Assembly: GCA_047615875.1 (NCBI GenBank)
Contig: JBLHGU010000031.1
Coordinates: forward strand, 1 to 38,534
Direction of reading: 5' to 3'
Length of the DNA: 38,534 nucleotides
Source: JBLHGU01 sp047615875
Lineage (GTDB): Bacteria > Pseudomonadota > Gammaproteobacteria > Arenicellales > CAJQKF01
Position 1 is the stretch's first letter; every line of letters begins with the position of its first letter. Positions 7,722 to 15,609 of this stretch are shown here, in pieces. The notes beneath the pieces are model-generated. The model had not been told where the DNA came from. It made no database searches and was given only the letters and a program-made list of their open reading frames with translations. The position numbers and the translations under genes were made by a program.

Positions 7722-8717
7722 ATGCCCAGAGCAGATAAACAACCGATACATTGTATGATAAAAGAAGCTGAACTACCCATTATAGACCTGCACTCTTTCC
7801 GTTTTGGAAATCAGACTGAGCGAAAACTAATAGGTGATCTTGCTCGGCGCACCTGTGAAACAGCAGGTTTTTTCTATGTAACAAATCATGGCATCGATGA
7901 GAGTATTTTTCTGCAAGCAAGGAAAAATGCACTGGAGTTCTTCCATCAACCACAGCCTGTAAAGTCAGCAGTGCATATAAGCACAGTACCCCATCACCGT
8001 GGGTATGTAGGGCATTTTGATGTTGCGCCAGATACCACGAAAGGCGGCGATATTCGCGAGGCTTATAAAGTCGCACTAGATTTGGATGAAAGTGATGAGG
8101 ACTATCAAGCCGGAATTACACTATATGGCCCGAATATCTGGCCAGTAGATCTACCACAGTTTGAGACGGCAATTTACCAATCCTATTTAGCCTTTCTGGA
8201 GTTGTCCGATACGATATTTGCTCTGTTTGCCACAGGCCTGAGTTTGCCTGATGATTACTTTGTACCGATGACCCGTAAGCCCGCCAGTGTAATGAATGTA
8301 AATTATTATCCCGAGACCCAACCCGGCAGTGAGATCAGTGGTATAGGTGCGCATAATGACTACGAGGCTTTCGCAATGTTGTGGCAGGATGATGTGGGCG
8401 GACTTCAGATCGAGTCTTTGCAAGGCGAATGGCAAGCGGTCAAACCAGTTCAAAATGCCCTGGTGATCAATATCGGCGAACTTATGTCTCACTGGACTAA
8501 TGATCGTTTTCGAGCGACTAAACATCGGGTGATAAACAACTCTACCAGGGAACGTTTTTCTCTGGCCTTTTTCGGCAACACCAATTATCACGCCAATATC
8601 CAGTGCATTGAAACCTGTATCAGTGCGGATAATCCAGCCAAATACCCACCGGTAAAAGCCGGTGAATATCTGATGCAGGCGATTAAGCGAACTTATGCTT
8701 ACGCACAGGATTCATAA
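7722..8717 (+). CDS. 2-oxoglutarate/Fe(II) oxygenase, isopenicillin N synthase-like
   Basis: This 331-residue protein begins with the DIOX_N-type segment (LPIIDLHSF..., TAGFFYVTNHGID at residues 48-60). The catalytic jelly roll follows, with H211-N-D213 in GIGAHNDYEAFAMLWQD, distal H268 in RATKHRVIN, and R278-x-S280 which binds the 2-oxoglutarate carboxylate. The full facial triad and cofactor site are present, so it should be active. Relatives hydroxylate, desaturate or cyclise diverse small molecules; YYPETQPGSE is typical of the family, but the substrate cannot be deduced. An internal ATG at 7755 is an alternative start but has no better ribosome binding site. No biosynthetic cluster surrounds it. 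Confidence 0.88.
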   Translation: MPRADKQPIHCMIKEAELPIIDLHSFRFGNQTERKLIGDLARRTCETAGFFYVTNHGIDESIFLQARKNALEFFHQPQPVKSAVHISTVPHHRGYVGHFDVAPDTTKGGDIREAYKVALDLDESDEDYQAGITLYGPNIWPVDLPQFETAIYQSYLAFLELSDTIFALFATGLSLPDDYFVPMTRKPASVMNVNYYPETQPGSEISGIGAHNDYEAFAMLWQDDVGGLQIESLQGEWQAVKPVQNALVINIGELMSHWTNDRFRATKHRVINNSTRERFSLAFFGNTNYHANIQCIETCISADNPAKYPPVKAGEYLMQAIKRTYAYAQDS

Positions 8718-8784
8718 ACCAGCGATTAATTGATTGGTTGTTATATGAGTAGGTAAAAAGTCAGTTCATAAGTAGTGGTAGGAA

Positions 8785-9246
8785 CTATTCTTTATGTAAA
8801 GATTCATCTCCCATAAGGAAGCGCGGACCATTGCCAAGCTCTTTTGCTTCGTCATCATTGTTGTATAAAGCGCAACGTTTTAGCGATAAACATCCACAAC
8901 CAATGCATCCTGACAACTTATCTCGTAGTTTTTCGAGGCTTTCTATTTGTTGATTTAGTCGATGACTCCAAAGGGTAGAGAGCTTTTGCCAATCTCGTTG
9001 GGTTGGGGTACGCTGGTCTGGCAAAGTTTGCAGTGTCTCATTGATTTCTGCCAAACTGAGGCCTAGCGACTGTGCCACGCGAATAACCGAAATACGTCGC
9101 AGTACTGATCGGGCATAGGCACGTTGATTGCCCTTACTACGGCTCGACTGAATCAGCCCCCGTGTTTCATAAAACCTGAGTGTTGATGCGGCTACTCCAG
9201 AACGTTTCGCCACATAGCCAATTGAGAGTAGATCTTTGCTTTGCAT
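8785..9246 (-). CDS. soxR: SoxR, redox-sensing MerR-family transcription activator
   Basis: This 153-residue protein has the MerR-type winged-helix DNA-binding domain (SIGYVAKRSGVAASTLRFYETRGLI, residues 8-32), GNQRAYARSVLRRI (39-52), a dimerisation helix (about 80-112) and the SoxR cluster motif. Cysteines C114, C117, C119 and C125 in GCIGCGCLS and LKRC have the C-x2-C-x-C-x5-C spacing that holds a [2Fe-2S] cluster. Oxidation of the cluster by redox-cycling compounds, superoxide or nitric oxide twists the target promoter and activates transcription. No soxS is visible. As in most bacteria outside the enterics, the target is probably a neighbour: the divergent Rieske gene has a SoxR-type promoter in the shared 125-bp region. 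Confidence 0.95.
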   Translation of the reverse strand: MQSKDLLSIGYVAKRSGVAASTLRFYETRGLIQSSRSKGNQRAYARSVLRRISVIRVAQSLGLSLAEINETLQTLPDQRTPTQRDWQKLSTLWSHRLNQQIESLEKLRDKLSGCIGCGCLSLKRCALYNNDDEAKELGNGPRFLMGDESLHKE

Positions 9247-9308
9247 GATTGAACACTTGGAGATATTTCAGAAGAAAATCTATCATAACCAAATGCTTCA
9301 TAAATATC

Positions 9309-9339
9309 TTGACTTAAAGTTAACTTTAACTATTAGACT
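9309..9339 (+). promoter_or_regulatory. SoxR-type promoter/operator of the Rieske gene
   Basis: TTGACT (9309-9314) and TAGACT (9334-9339) are separated by 19 bases, the over-long spacing typical of MerR-family promoters that need activator-induced twisting. Inside is a perfect 16-base palindrome TTAAAGTTAACTTTAA (9314-9329). Its GTTAAC centre matches the centre of the known SoxR box (CCTCAAGTTAACTTGAGG). The site lies between divergent soxR and the Rieske gene, 32 bases before the latter's ATG. The assignment to SoxR is inference from motif and position. Confidence 0.8.
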
Positions 9340-9371
9340 GGCGTTCTGGTTTATTAATACAGAGAACAAAG

Positions 9372-10970
9372 ATGCACACTACAACTGATAATCTCACTCC
9401 AGGGAACTGGCACAAAGCCTTGTTGATGGAGGACCTTGAGCAAAGTAAGGTAAAAATGGTTCGGATTAGTGGCAGGCAAATTGCCGTATTCTTGTCATCA
9501 GGCAAAGTGCTTGCCTGTGACAACCGATGTCCTCATGAAGGCTATCCATTATCTGAGGGGAATCTAGGTGAAGACTGTATTCTTACCTGCAACTGGCACA
9601 ACTGGAAGTTCAGGCTCACCAGTGGTGAAAACATGTATGGTGGCGATCGATTACGAACCTACCCCGTAGAAGTCATCGGCGCTGACGAGGTCTGGATTGA
9701 CATAACAGACCCACCTTTTGAAGAACGTTACGAGGCGATAATGGCAAGCCTGGAGGATGCGTTCACTGATTATTCCTATGACCGCATGTGTAGGGAGGTG
9801 GCGCGATTGATCCAGCTAGGTGCTGACCCAATGGATACGCTACGAGAATCTATTCTCTGGTCGTGGAAAAAAATGGAATTCGGCTGGTCCCACGCCTATG
9901 CGGGAATGGCAGACTGGCTAATTCTATACGACGAGCATGAAGATGAGGAGTCCCGTCTGGCTTGTCTGGCTGAAAGTATCAGTCACGTTGCCTATGACGT
10001 GCTTAGAGAGCAGGACTATCCTTATCCGAACAGTACATTGGATTTTGACGAGGAAATATTTTGCCAAAGTGTTGAAGATGAAAACGAGGAAACAGCTTTA
10101 GCTATGATCAATGGTGGGTTGCAGCAGGGTATGTCATTCGCAGACTTTGAGCCGGCCTTAAGTAAAGCAAGCCTGGCCCATTACAATGATTTCGGACATT
10201 GCCTGATCTACGTAACCAAGGCAGGAGAGCTTATTTCCAGATTGGGAGACACTGTCGCCAGGCCGCTATTGCTATCCTTAGTTAGAAACATCATTTTTGC
10301 CGCTCGAGAAGATCGCATTCCGGAGTTTCGGGGTTACGCAGAGGCTCTAAAGGACTGGGGGACTTCAGATAATAGTACTCCCCATGCTAGAAACTGGCAT
10401 AAAAAAAGTATAAATAAGGCCCTTCAGGCTACCGTAAACTGTAGTCACGCCGAACCACACAGTATCTACCAGAGTTTATTGCTGGCAAATGCAATCAACT
10501 TGTTAAGTTTTGATATTGCCCAGCAAACCAAAGTGCATATTTCTGTCTCTAACAATATTGGCTGGCTAGACTTTACTCATGGTCTGACATTCGCCAATGC
10601 GGTACGAAAACAATGCACTAAATATCCCGAACTCTGGCCGGCTGGTCTTCTGCAAATGGCCTGTTTCAGTGGTCGTAACGCGGCGTTTACCAAAGAATCT
10701 AATGATCTTGAACAATGGCGTCCGGATGACACCCAACACGCTATGAACTCAATCCTCGATCAGGTTCTCGATCATGGTCAGGGCGAGCATATAGTCTCTG
10801 TTCACTTGCTGAAAACAGCCTTAGCTGTGCGTGAAGAACTGGAGATAATGACCGTAGAAGAAGGTGAGATACTTGTCGGCTCACTCAATCGGTTTGTAAA
10901 CTCGCCTATAAAAAGACGCCAACCCCGTCGCACTGCCCATCAATCATTACAATTTGTTGCTAAGGGATAA
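9372..10970 (+). CDS. Rieske [2Fe-2S] protein with a large uncharacterised helical C-terminal domain
   Basis: Residues 1-115 form a complete Rieske ferredoxin-like domain with C53-P-H55 and C73-N-W-H76 as cluster ligands, followed by TYPVEVIGADEVWIDI. Residues ~120-532 have no oxygenase iron site that I recognise. They are largely helical and contain spaced histidines (H174 in GWSHAYAG, H205 in SISHVAYD, H270 and H276 in AHYNDFGH, H403 in LDFTHGLTF). The pattern vaguely recalls questin-oxidase-like proteins, but I hold that weakly. The gene is divergent from soxR and has a SoxR-type promoter, so it is probably induced by redox stress or redox-active metabolites. An SDR and a CoA transferase follow on the same strand. 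Possible roles are an oxygenase acting on quinone-like compounds or an electron-transfer/detoxification protein. Confidence 0.8.
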   Translation: MHTTTDNLTPGNWHKALLMEDLEQSKVKMVRISGRQIAVFLSSGKVLACDNRCPHEGYPLSEGNLGEDCILTCNWHNWKFRLTSGENMYGGDRLRTYPVEVIGADEVWIDITDPPFEERYEAIMASLEDAFTDYSYDRMCREVARLIQLGADPMDTLRESILWSWKKMEFGWSHAYAGMADWLILYDEHEDEESRLACLAESISHVAYDVLREQDYPYPNSTLDFDEEIFCQSVEDENEETALAMINGGLQQGMSFADFEPALSKASLAHYNDFGHCLIYVTKAGELISRLGDTVARPLLLSLVRNIIFAAREDRIPEFRGYAEALKDWGTSDNSTPHARNWHKKSINKALQATVNCSHAEPHSIYQSLLLANAINLLSFDIAQQTKVHISVSNNIGWLDFTHGLTFANAVRKQCTKYPELWPAGLLQMACFSGRNAAFTKESNDLEQWRPDDTQHAMNSILDQVLDHGQGEHIVSVHLLKTALAVREELEIMTVEEGEILVGSLNRFVNSPIKRRQPRRTAHQSLQFVAKG

Positions 10971-11047
10971 TAAACATCTATGCAACGCCCCGTACTTGCC
11001 CTATACAATTACACCTTTTGAAAACACATTGACTCGGAGATAGTAAA

Positions 11048-11800
11048 ATGAGTGACAGACCTATAGCGCTGGTAACTGGAGCGGCCCAGGGTATTGGCTA
11101 CGCCTGTGCCGAAGTATTAGCAGAAAATGGTTCAAGGATTGTATTAGCAGATATAAATGCCGAGGGCGTACACGCTGCAGCAGAGAAGTTAGGTGGTGGA
11201 TCGATCGCCAAGGTTTGCGATATGAGCGATGTTTCTCAGATTAACAATATGTTTGATGAAATCGAATCCGAAGTGGGTGCTGTATCAACTCTGGTCAATA
11301 ACGCAGGAATCGCCATACCGGGAGATTTTCTCGAGTCAACTGTCGAACAATTTCAGCAGGTTATTAATTTAAATTTGATTGGCACATTTGTGGCATTGCA
11401 ACGGGCAGCAAAGGCTATGGTGGCGAACCAGATCGAAGGCTCTATTGTTAATATGTCTTCAGTCAATGCGCAACTGGCGATACCCACTATTGTTTCTTAT
11501 TGCGCATCAAAGGGGGGTGTTATGCAAGTAACCAAGTCTGCATCGCTAGCACTGGCACCACACAATATCAGGGTTAATGCAGTAGGTCCGGGTTCAATCG
11601 ATACTGAGATGATGGCAGCGGTTAACTCAAGTCCTGCAGCTATGGAACGTGCTATGTCTCGTACACCATTAAAAAGGCTGGGTACTGCACGAGAAGTTGC
11701 CGAGGTGGTGGGTTTTCTGGCTTCAGAAAAAGCCGCTTATATAACTGGTGAAACTATCTATATCGATGGTGGACGTATGGGCCTAAATTATACTTGCTAG
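11048..11800 (+). CDS. Short-chain dehydrogenase/reductase (classical SDR)
   Basis: This 250-residue classical SDR has cofactor motif T10-GAAQGIG (10-17), D39-type acidic residue in VLADIN (suggesting NAD(H) preference), NNAG (84-87), catalytic S138 in NMSSVNA, and Y151-x3-K155 in SYCASKGG. The C-terminal YITGETIYIDGG is typical. It oxidises or reduces a hydroxyl/keto group on an unknown substrate in the cytoplasm. GGAGA lies about 7 bases before the ATG. It sits 77 bases after the Rieske gene and 38 bases before the CoA transferase, so co-expression is likely. All catalytic residues are present. Confidence 0.92.
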   Translation: MSDRPIALVTGAAQGIGYACAEVLAENGSRIVLADINAEGVHAAAEKLGGGSIAKVCDMSDVSQINNMFDEIESEVGAVSTLVNNAGIAIPGDFLESTVEQFQQVINLNLIGTFVALQRAAKAMVANQIEGSIVNMSSVNAQLAIPTIVSYCASKGGVMQVTKSASLALAPHNIRVNAVGPGSIDTEMMAAVNSSPAAMERAMSRTPLKRLGTAREVAEVVGFLASEKAAYITGETIYIDGGRMGLNYTC

Positions 11801-11838
11801 TAAAAAGGCAACATTTATTCGGTTTATTGGAATCCTAA

Positions 11839-12981
11839 ATGAAGTTACTTGATGGCATAAAAGTTGCCGAATTTTGTGAAATTGCCGCTGGACCATTTTG
11901 TGCCATGCTTTTAGCTGACTATGGGGCTGATGTGATTAAGATCGAACGACCCTCCGGTGATGCTATGCGCAGTTGGCCACCAGTTAATGAGGGTTATAGC
12001 GAGAACTTTGCATCGGTTAATCGCAATAAAAAGTCCGTTGTGCTGGACATGAAGACAGAGCAAGGCCTAAAGGCCGCACGCGCAATTATTCTGGACAGTG
12101 ATGTTGTTGTGGAAAACTTTCGCCCAGGAGTAATGCAGAAGCTTGGCATCGATTATGCAACTATGTCGAAGCAGAAACCTGAATTGATCTATTGTTCCAT
12201 ATCAGCATTTGGTCAGGAAGGGCCTCGTTCCAGAGAAGGGGGTTTTGATCTAACCATGCAGGCTATGGCTGGAATTATGAGTGTTACCGGAGAACCTGGG
12301 GGGGCACCGGTTAAGTGCGGCGTACCATTGTGTGACTTTACCGCAGCTTTGTATGGGGCATTTTCTATTAGCGCTGCCATTCGCCACAAAGAACAAACCG
12401 GCGAAGGGCAGAATATTGATGTTTCCATGCTTGGTACATCGTTGGCAATTGCTGCACTTCAGACCAGTGAATACTTTGGCACCGGTAATAATCCACGTAA
12501 ATTGGGTTCTGCGCACCCACGTAACGCGCCTTATCAGGCATTTCAGGCAGCAGATGGTTACTTCGGCATGGCGGCTGGTAATAACAATCTTTGGTATCTG
12601 GTTTGCGATGTTGTGACCCTGTCTGAACTCAAAGACGATGAACGTTATTTAAACCCCAGCCTGCGTGCGCAGCACCAGGACACACTGCGTGCTACATTGG
12701 AAGAGGTGTTTCAGCATCAAAGCGTTGACTATTGGTTGCAGGCCTTTGCACAGGCCGGTGTCCCATGCAGCCCAATCAATAACTATTCTGATGCGTTGGA
12801 TGACCCTCAAGTTGAGCACATGGGATGGGTAGAAAACCTTACCCTTGCAAATGGCATAGAGACTAAAACGTTTGGTTCGCCAATAAGACTGAATGGAGAG
12901 TCACCGAGCATTACAAAGCGACCACCATTGTTGGGCGAACACACGGAACAGGTTCTTGCTGAGTTGGATAAACTGGGTTAG
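11839..12981 (+). CDS. CaiB/BaiF (family III) CoA transferase
   Basis: This 380-residue family III CoA transferase has the N-terminal block LDGIKVAEFCEIAAGPFCAM, LLADYGADVIKIERPSGD (residues 25-42), NRNKKSVVLD (61-70), VVENFRPGVM (90-99) and the catalytic aspartate D166 in VPLCDFTAALYGA. The aspartate forms a mixed anhydride and then an acyl-CoA thioester during transfer between CoA esters and free acids. Length is within the family range, slightly short. The immediate neighbour is an SDR, a pairing often seen in carboxylic-acid catabolism, but the acid is not identifiable. No acyl-CoA dehydrogenase or hydratase is present, so the pathway is incomplete within this window. Confidence 0.92.
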   Translation: MKLLDGIKVAEFCEIAAGPFCAMLLADYGADVIKIERPSGDAMRSWPPVNEGYSENFASVNRNKKSVVLDMKTEQGLKAARAIILDSDVVVENFRPGVMQKLGIDYATMSKQKPELIYCSISAFGQEGPRSREGGFDLTMQAMAGIMSVTGEPGGAPVKCGVPLCDFTAALYGAFSISAAIRHKEQTGEGQNIDVSMLGTSLAIAALQTSEYFGTGNNPRKLGSAHPRNAPYQAFQAADGYFGMAAGNNNLWYLVCDVVTLSELKDDERYLNPSLRAQHQDTLRATLEEVFQHQSVDYWLQAFAQAGVPCSPINNYSDALDDPQVEHMGWVENLTLANGIETKTFGSPIRLNGESPSITKRPPLLGEHTEQVLAELDKLG

Positions 12982-13029
12982 AGAAGCTATTAGATTTTCT
13001 ATTAACCTATAAGTGAACTGAGAAAGCCA

Positions 13030-14055
13030 ATGGATCCAGTTTCTCAGGGCGTACTTGGGGCAGTTGCATCCCAGAGTGTTGCGCAAAGAAAGCATGCAGT
13101 TATCGCGGCAGTTCTTGGTGCACTTGCTGGAATAGCGCCGGATCTTGATGTATTCATTACATCGAAAACTGATCCGCTATTGTTTCTCGAATATCACCGA
13201 CAATTTACCCACTCACTAATCTTCATACCAGTCGGCGGTTTGTTGTGTGCGATTATCCTGTACTTATTTGCCAATAGATGGGCGCTTAGTTTTAAACAAA
13301 CACTGTTCTATTGCGTAGCTGGTTACGCCACACACGCCTTGCTGGATTCATGCACATCTTATGGTACGCAGTTGTTCTGGCCATTTAGCGACTATCGTGT
13401 GGCGTGGAATAGTATTTCTATAATTGATCCAATATTCACCTTGCCTCTTCTTGCTCTTGCAGGGATTACGGCCTATACCAAAAGACTTCTATTCGCTCGC
13501 CTGGCCATGCTTTGGGTGATCCTGTACTTAGGGCTCGGCGTCGTTCAACGCGAACGGGTTGAAACAATTGGCCTGGAGTTGGCGCTATCTCGTAATCATC
13601 AACCGGTTCGGTTGGTGAGCAGGCCTGCTTTTGGCAATTTATTGTTGTGGAAAACAATCTACGAAACAGATGATAAATATTACGTAGATGGAGTTCGTTC
13701 GGCTGTTGATGTTACGATATTTCCGGGACAGTCAATCGAGAAACTGAATCTGGAAAGGGATTTTCCCTGGCTTCAGAAAGACAGTCAACAGGCCAATGAC
13801 ATCAATAGATTCGAGTGGTTTTCCAGTGGGTTTGTAGCTATTCATCCAAACCACACTAATCGGGTTATTGATGTGCGTTACTCAATGCTGCCGAATGAAA
13901 TTGACCCACTATGGATGATAGAGCTCGATCCTGAGAAAAGTATCGAACAGCACGTTGATTTCCTGCAACAGCGGGCCGGTGCAAGAGAAAAACTGGGTGT
14001 TCTATGGCAGATGCTCTTGGGCCGTGCACCGGGAAACAGTGCACCGGGAAACTAA
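13030..14055 (+). CDS. YdjM-like inner-membrane metal-dependent hydrolase
   Basis: This 341-residue membrane protein opens with MDPVSQGVLGAVASQS, the typical start of the YdjM/DUF457 family. GIAPDLDVFITSKTDPL (about 34-50) and EYHRQFTHSL (55-64) follow with the Asp and His residues presumed to bind metal. Several hydrophobic segments (about 65-85, 95-115, 135-175) place it in the inner membrane; the C-terminal ~160 residues are soluble. In enterics YdjM is described as LexA-regulated, but I see no LexA box here. The last codons form a 15-base tandem duplication (GNSAPGN repeat). It converges on the GST gene with one base between the stop codons. Confidence 0.82.
   Translation: MDPVSQGVLGAVASQSVAQRKHAVIAAVLGALAGIAPDLDVFITSKTDPLLFLEYHRQFTHSLIFIPVGGLLCAIILYLFANRWALSFKQTLFYCVAGYATHALLDSCTSYGTQLFWPFSDYRVAWNSISIIDPIFTLPLLALAGITAYTKRLLFARLAMLWVILYLGLGVVQRERVETIGLELALSRNHQPVRLVSRPAFGNLLLWKTIYETDDKYYVDGVRSAVDVTIFPGQSIEKLNLERDFPWLQKDSQQANDINRFEWFSSGFVAIHPNHTNRVIDVRYSMLPNEIDPLWMIELDPEKSIEQHVDFLQQRAGAREKLGVLWQMLLGRAPGNSAPGN
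14024..14053 (+). repeat. 15-bp tandem duplication at the end of the YdjM-like gene
   Basis: GTGCACCGGGAAACA is followed directly by GTGCACCGGGAAACT. The duplication encodes a repeated SAPGN-type tail and runs into the TAA stop. It keeps the frame and is probably a recent slippage event with no functional effect. Confidence 0.8.
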
Positions 14056-14056
14056 G

Positions 14057-14710
14057 TCACGAGTCCGGATTGCCTGGAAACAGGGTTATCGGGTCACCGG
14101 CTGTCCAGCGAGGGTACTTCTGCATCACAGCTTGAAAGTTTGCCGAATTTAGCGCAAAGTTAAGCCATCTGATCACATTGGGCCAGGGCTGATTGTTGAA
14201 CCAGTTTTTATCGACAGAGGCAAATTGACGAACAAAAGGGAATATTGCGATATCTGCGATACTTGTCTGGCCGGCAAAGAGATGGTCGGAGCCTTCCAGT
14301 AGGGCATCCAGCTTACCTAAAAAAACCATACCATTCTGACGCGCCGCAATGCCATCCTCATCTTCGTAATGTGTAGAGTACTTATAATGGTCAAGCGCAG
14401 GCTTAAACTCATTATCAGCCTCGTCAATGAGTTCGAATCCAGCATCTGGAATCAACAGCCAGTTTGAAGGATCGTTATTTCGTAGCGCCCAAAGCATAAT
14501 ATCCAGGCTCTCTTCCAGAACTTTTTCTCCTAACGCAAGGACGGGAACAGTGGCCTTAGGTGATACGGTGACAAACTCCTCCGCCTTATTATTTAGCTCA
14601 ACTTCCCGTATTTCAACTGTGATGGCAGCTTCATGCAAGGCCATGCGTGCACGCATGGCATAGGGACAACGCCGAAACGAGTACAGAATGGGAGTGGTCA
14701 CAGCAAGCAT
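14057..14710 (-). CDS. Glutathione S-transferase family protein (omega/glutaredoxin-2-like active site)
   Basis: This 217-residue GST has YSFRRCPYAMRARMALHEA (residues 11-29); the CPYA motif is typical of omega-like or glutaredoxin-2-like members, where Cys forms a mixed disulfide with glutathione. ATVPVLALGEKVLEESLDIM (53-72) supplies the cis-proline and the ES pair that bind glutathione. The helical C-terminal domain ends near WPNVIRWLNFALNS. The expected chemistry is thiol transfer, deglutathionylation or dehydroascorbate-type reduction rather than classical conjugation. The start lies 3 bases after the stop of the upstream hypothetical gene on the same strand, so the two form an operon. 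Confidence 0.87.
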   Translation of the reverse strand: MLAVTTPILYSFRRCPYAMRARMALHEAAITVEIREVELNNKAEEFVTVSPKATVPVLALGEKVLEESLDIMLWALRNNDPSNWLLIPDAGFELIDEADNEFKPALDHYKYSTHYEDEDGIAARQNGMVFLGKLDALLEGSDHLFAGQTSIADIAIFPFVRQFASVDKNWFNNQPWPNVIRWLNFALNSANFQAVMQKYPRWTAGDPITLFPGNPDS

Positions 14711-14713
14711 CGC

Positions 14714-15307
14714 CTATTCGTAACGAATTGACGGGTCAGGGATGACGAATAGCTTGTCGCCAATTTTAAGGATAGTATTTAGCGCCAGGTTGCGCGCCAA
14801 AATACCTTTGAAAAAATAAGTTTCCCGATTTGAATTGGTTCTTCCCCGATATTCAATATTTGTCGGAATTGTCGAGCCATCAGCCTTCTGCAACTCTACA
14901 ACCTCACGATCCCATGACTTTGGGGTTAACAATACCGGTACGCCACCTCGACTATCCGCAACCGGTTTCCATAAAAAACCACCATGCAATGAAGCGACCG
15001 AATTTAAACCGGAATTATTAGCCTCCGATTGGCAGCCCCATTTCCTACCTTCGGCATTACCGAATTGACTAAAATGTTTCCTGGCAAAGTGCTCTTTTTC
15101 GTTTCTAGGTTTACCTTGTACAATCGCGCGAACATCCGAGTAACGATTGAGATAACATTCCCAGTCAGGTGTTGCCGATTCCGGTGTTGTAATGTCCACG
15201 GGTGGTACGGGGCCCGAATCAACATCAATCGAATCCAGTGTCTTGTCAATCTCGGCAATTGCAGCTAGAAGTTGTTCTTTAAGTGCCTGTAGTTTAATTT
15301 TATCCAT
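14714..15307 (-). CDS. Hypothetical protein with a YLxxYxDV/HFxxFGxxEGR motif
   Basis: The family is not firmly recognised. The 197-residue protein begins with an amphipathic, probably coiled-coil helix (LQALKEQLLAAIAEIDKTLD, residues 7-26), then a Pro-rich linker. A compact helical module follows: DWECYLNRYSDVRAIV, a short gap, then HFSQFGNAEGRKWGC. This resembles a small repeat seen in bacterial surface and calcium-associated proteins (YL..YPDV......HY..FG..EGR). A beta-rich C-terminal half follows (GGFLWKPVADSRGGVPVLLT, TNIEYRGRTNSNRETYFFKG, LKIGDKLFVIPDPS). There is no signal peptide. It is translationally close to the downstream GST gene, so the two are probably co-expressed. Confidence 0.65.
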   Translation of the reverse strand: MDKIKLQALKEQLLAAIAEIDKTLDSIDVDSGPVPPVDITTPESATPDWECYLNRYSDVRAIVQGKPRNEKEHFARKHFSQFGNAEGRKWGCQSEANNSGLNSVASLHGGFLWKPVADSRGGVPVLLTPKSWDREVVELQKADGSTIPTNIEYRGRTNSNRETYFFKGILARNLALNTILKIGDKLFVIPDPSIRYE

Positions 15308-15609
15308 AATTTAGTACTGATGAACTTTAATATTTACAATTCGAGTTAATGAGATCACTCCATCGAAGGGGCTATTCTAACCCTTAGATACTTTTGGGCC
15401 AATATGCATAACTATAGAGTGTACACTCTTTCTACCACAACACAGGCGTCTACCAAAGTCACTTTGGCCATTCCGTCTTTGATGCCGACTATGTGTGTGC
15501 ACCGCTGCACTCGTCAGGTATTATTGTTTTTAGTTACAACTTGTAGAAACCATTTATGGGAAATTAGCAAACAATATGGTTGTTTTTGGAATTATTAGGC
15601 TCACAAAAT
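15308..15609. other. 302-bp divergent intergenic region with two perfect palindromes
   Basis: No convincing gene is seen here. The region separates two divergent genes. It contains AGAGTGTACACTCT (15416-15429, 14 bp, perfect) and CCAAAGTCACTTTGG (15453-15467, 15 bp with a single central C). Both are 140-200 bases before the downstream ATG and could be regulator sites. The second contains AAAGTCAC, also found in the CRP-like site before the desaturase gene. Confidence 0.45.

Noticed and set aside
15404..15598. Short open frame of 64 codons between the divergent genes
   Set aside because: No ribosome binding site, unusual composition, no recognisable motif; it spans the two palindromes and is more likely non-coding.
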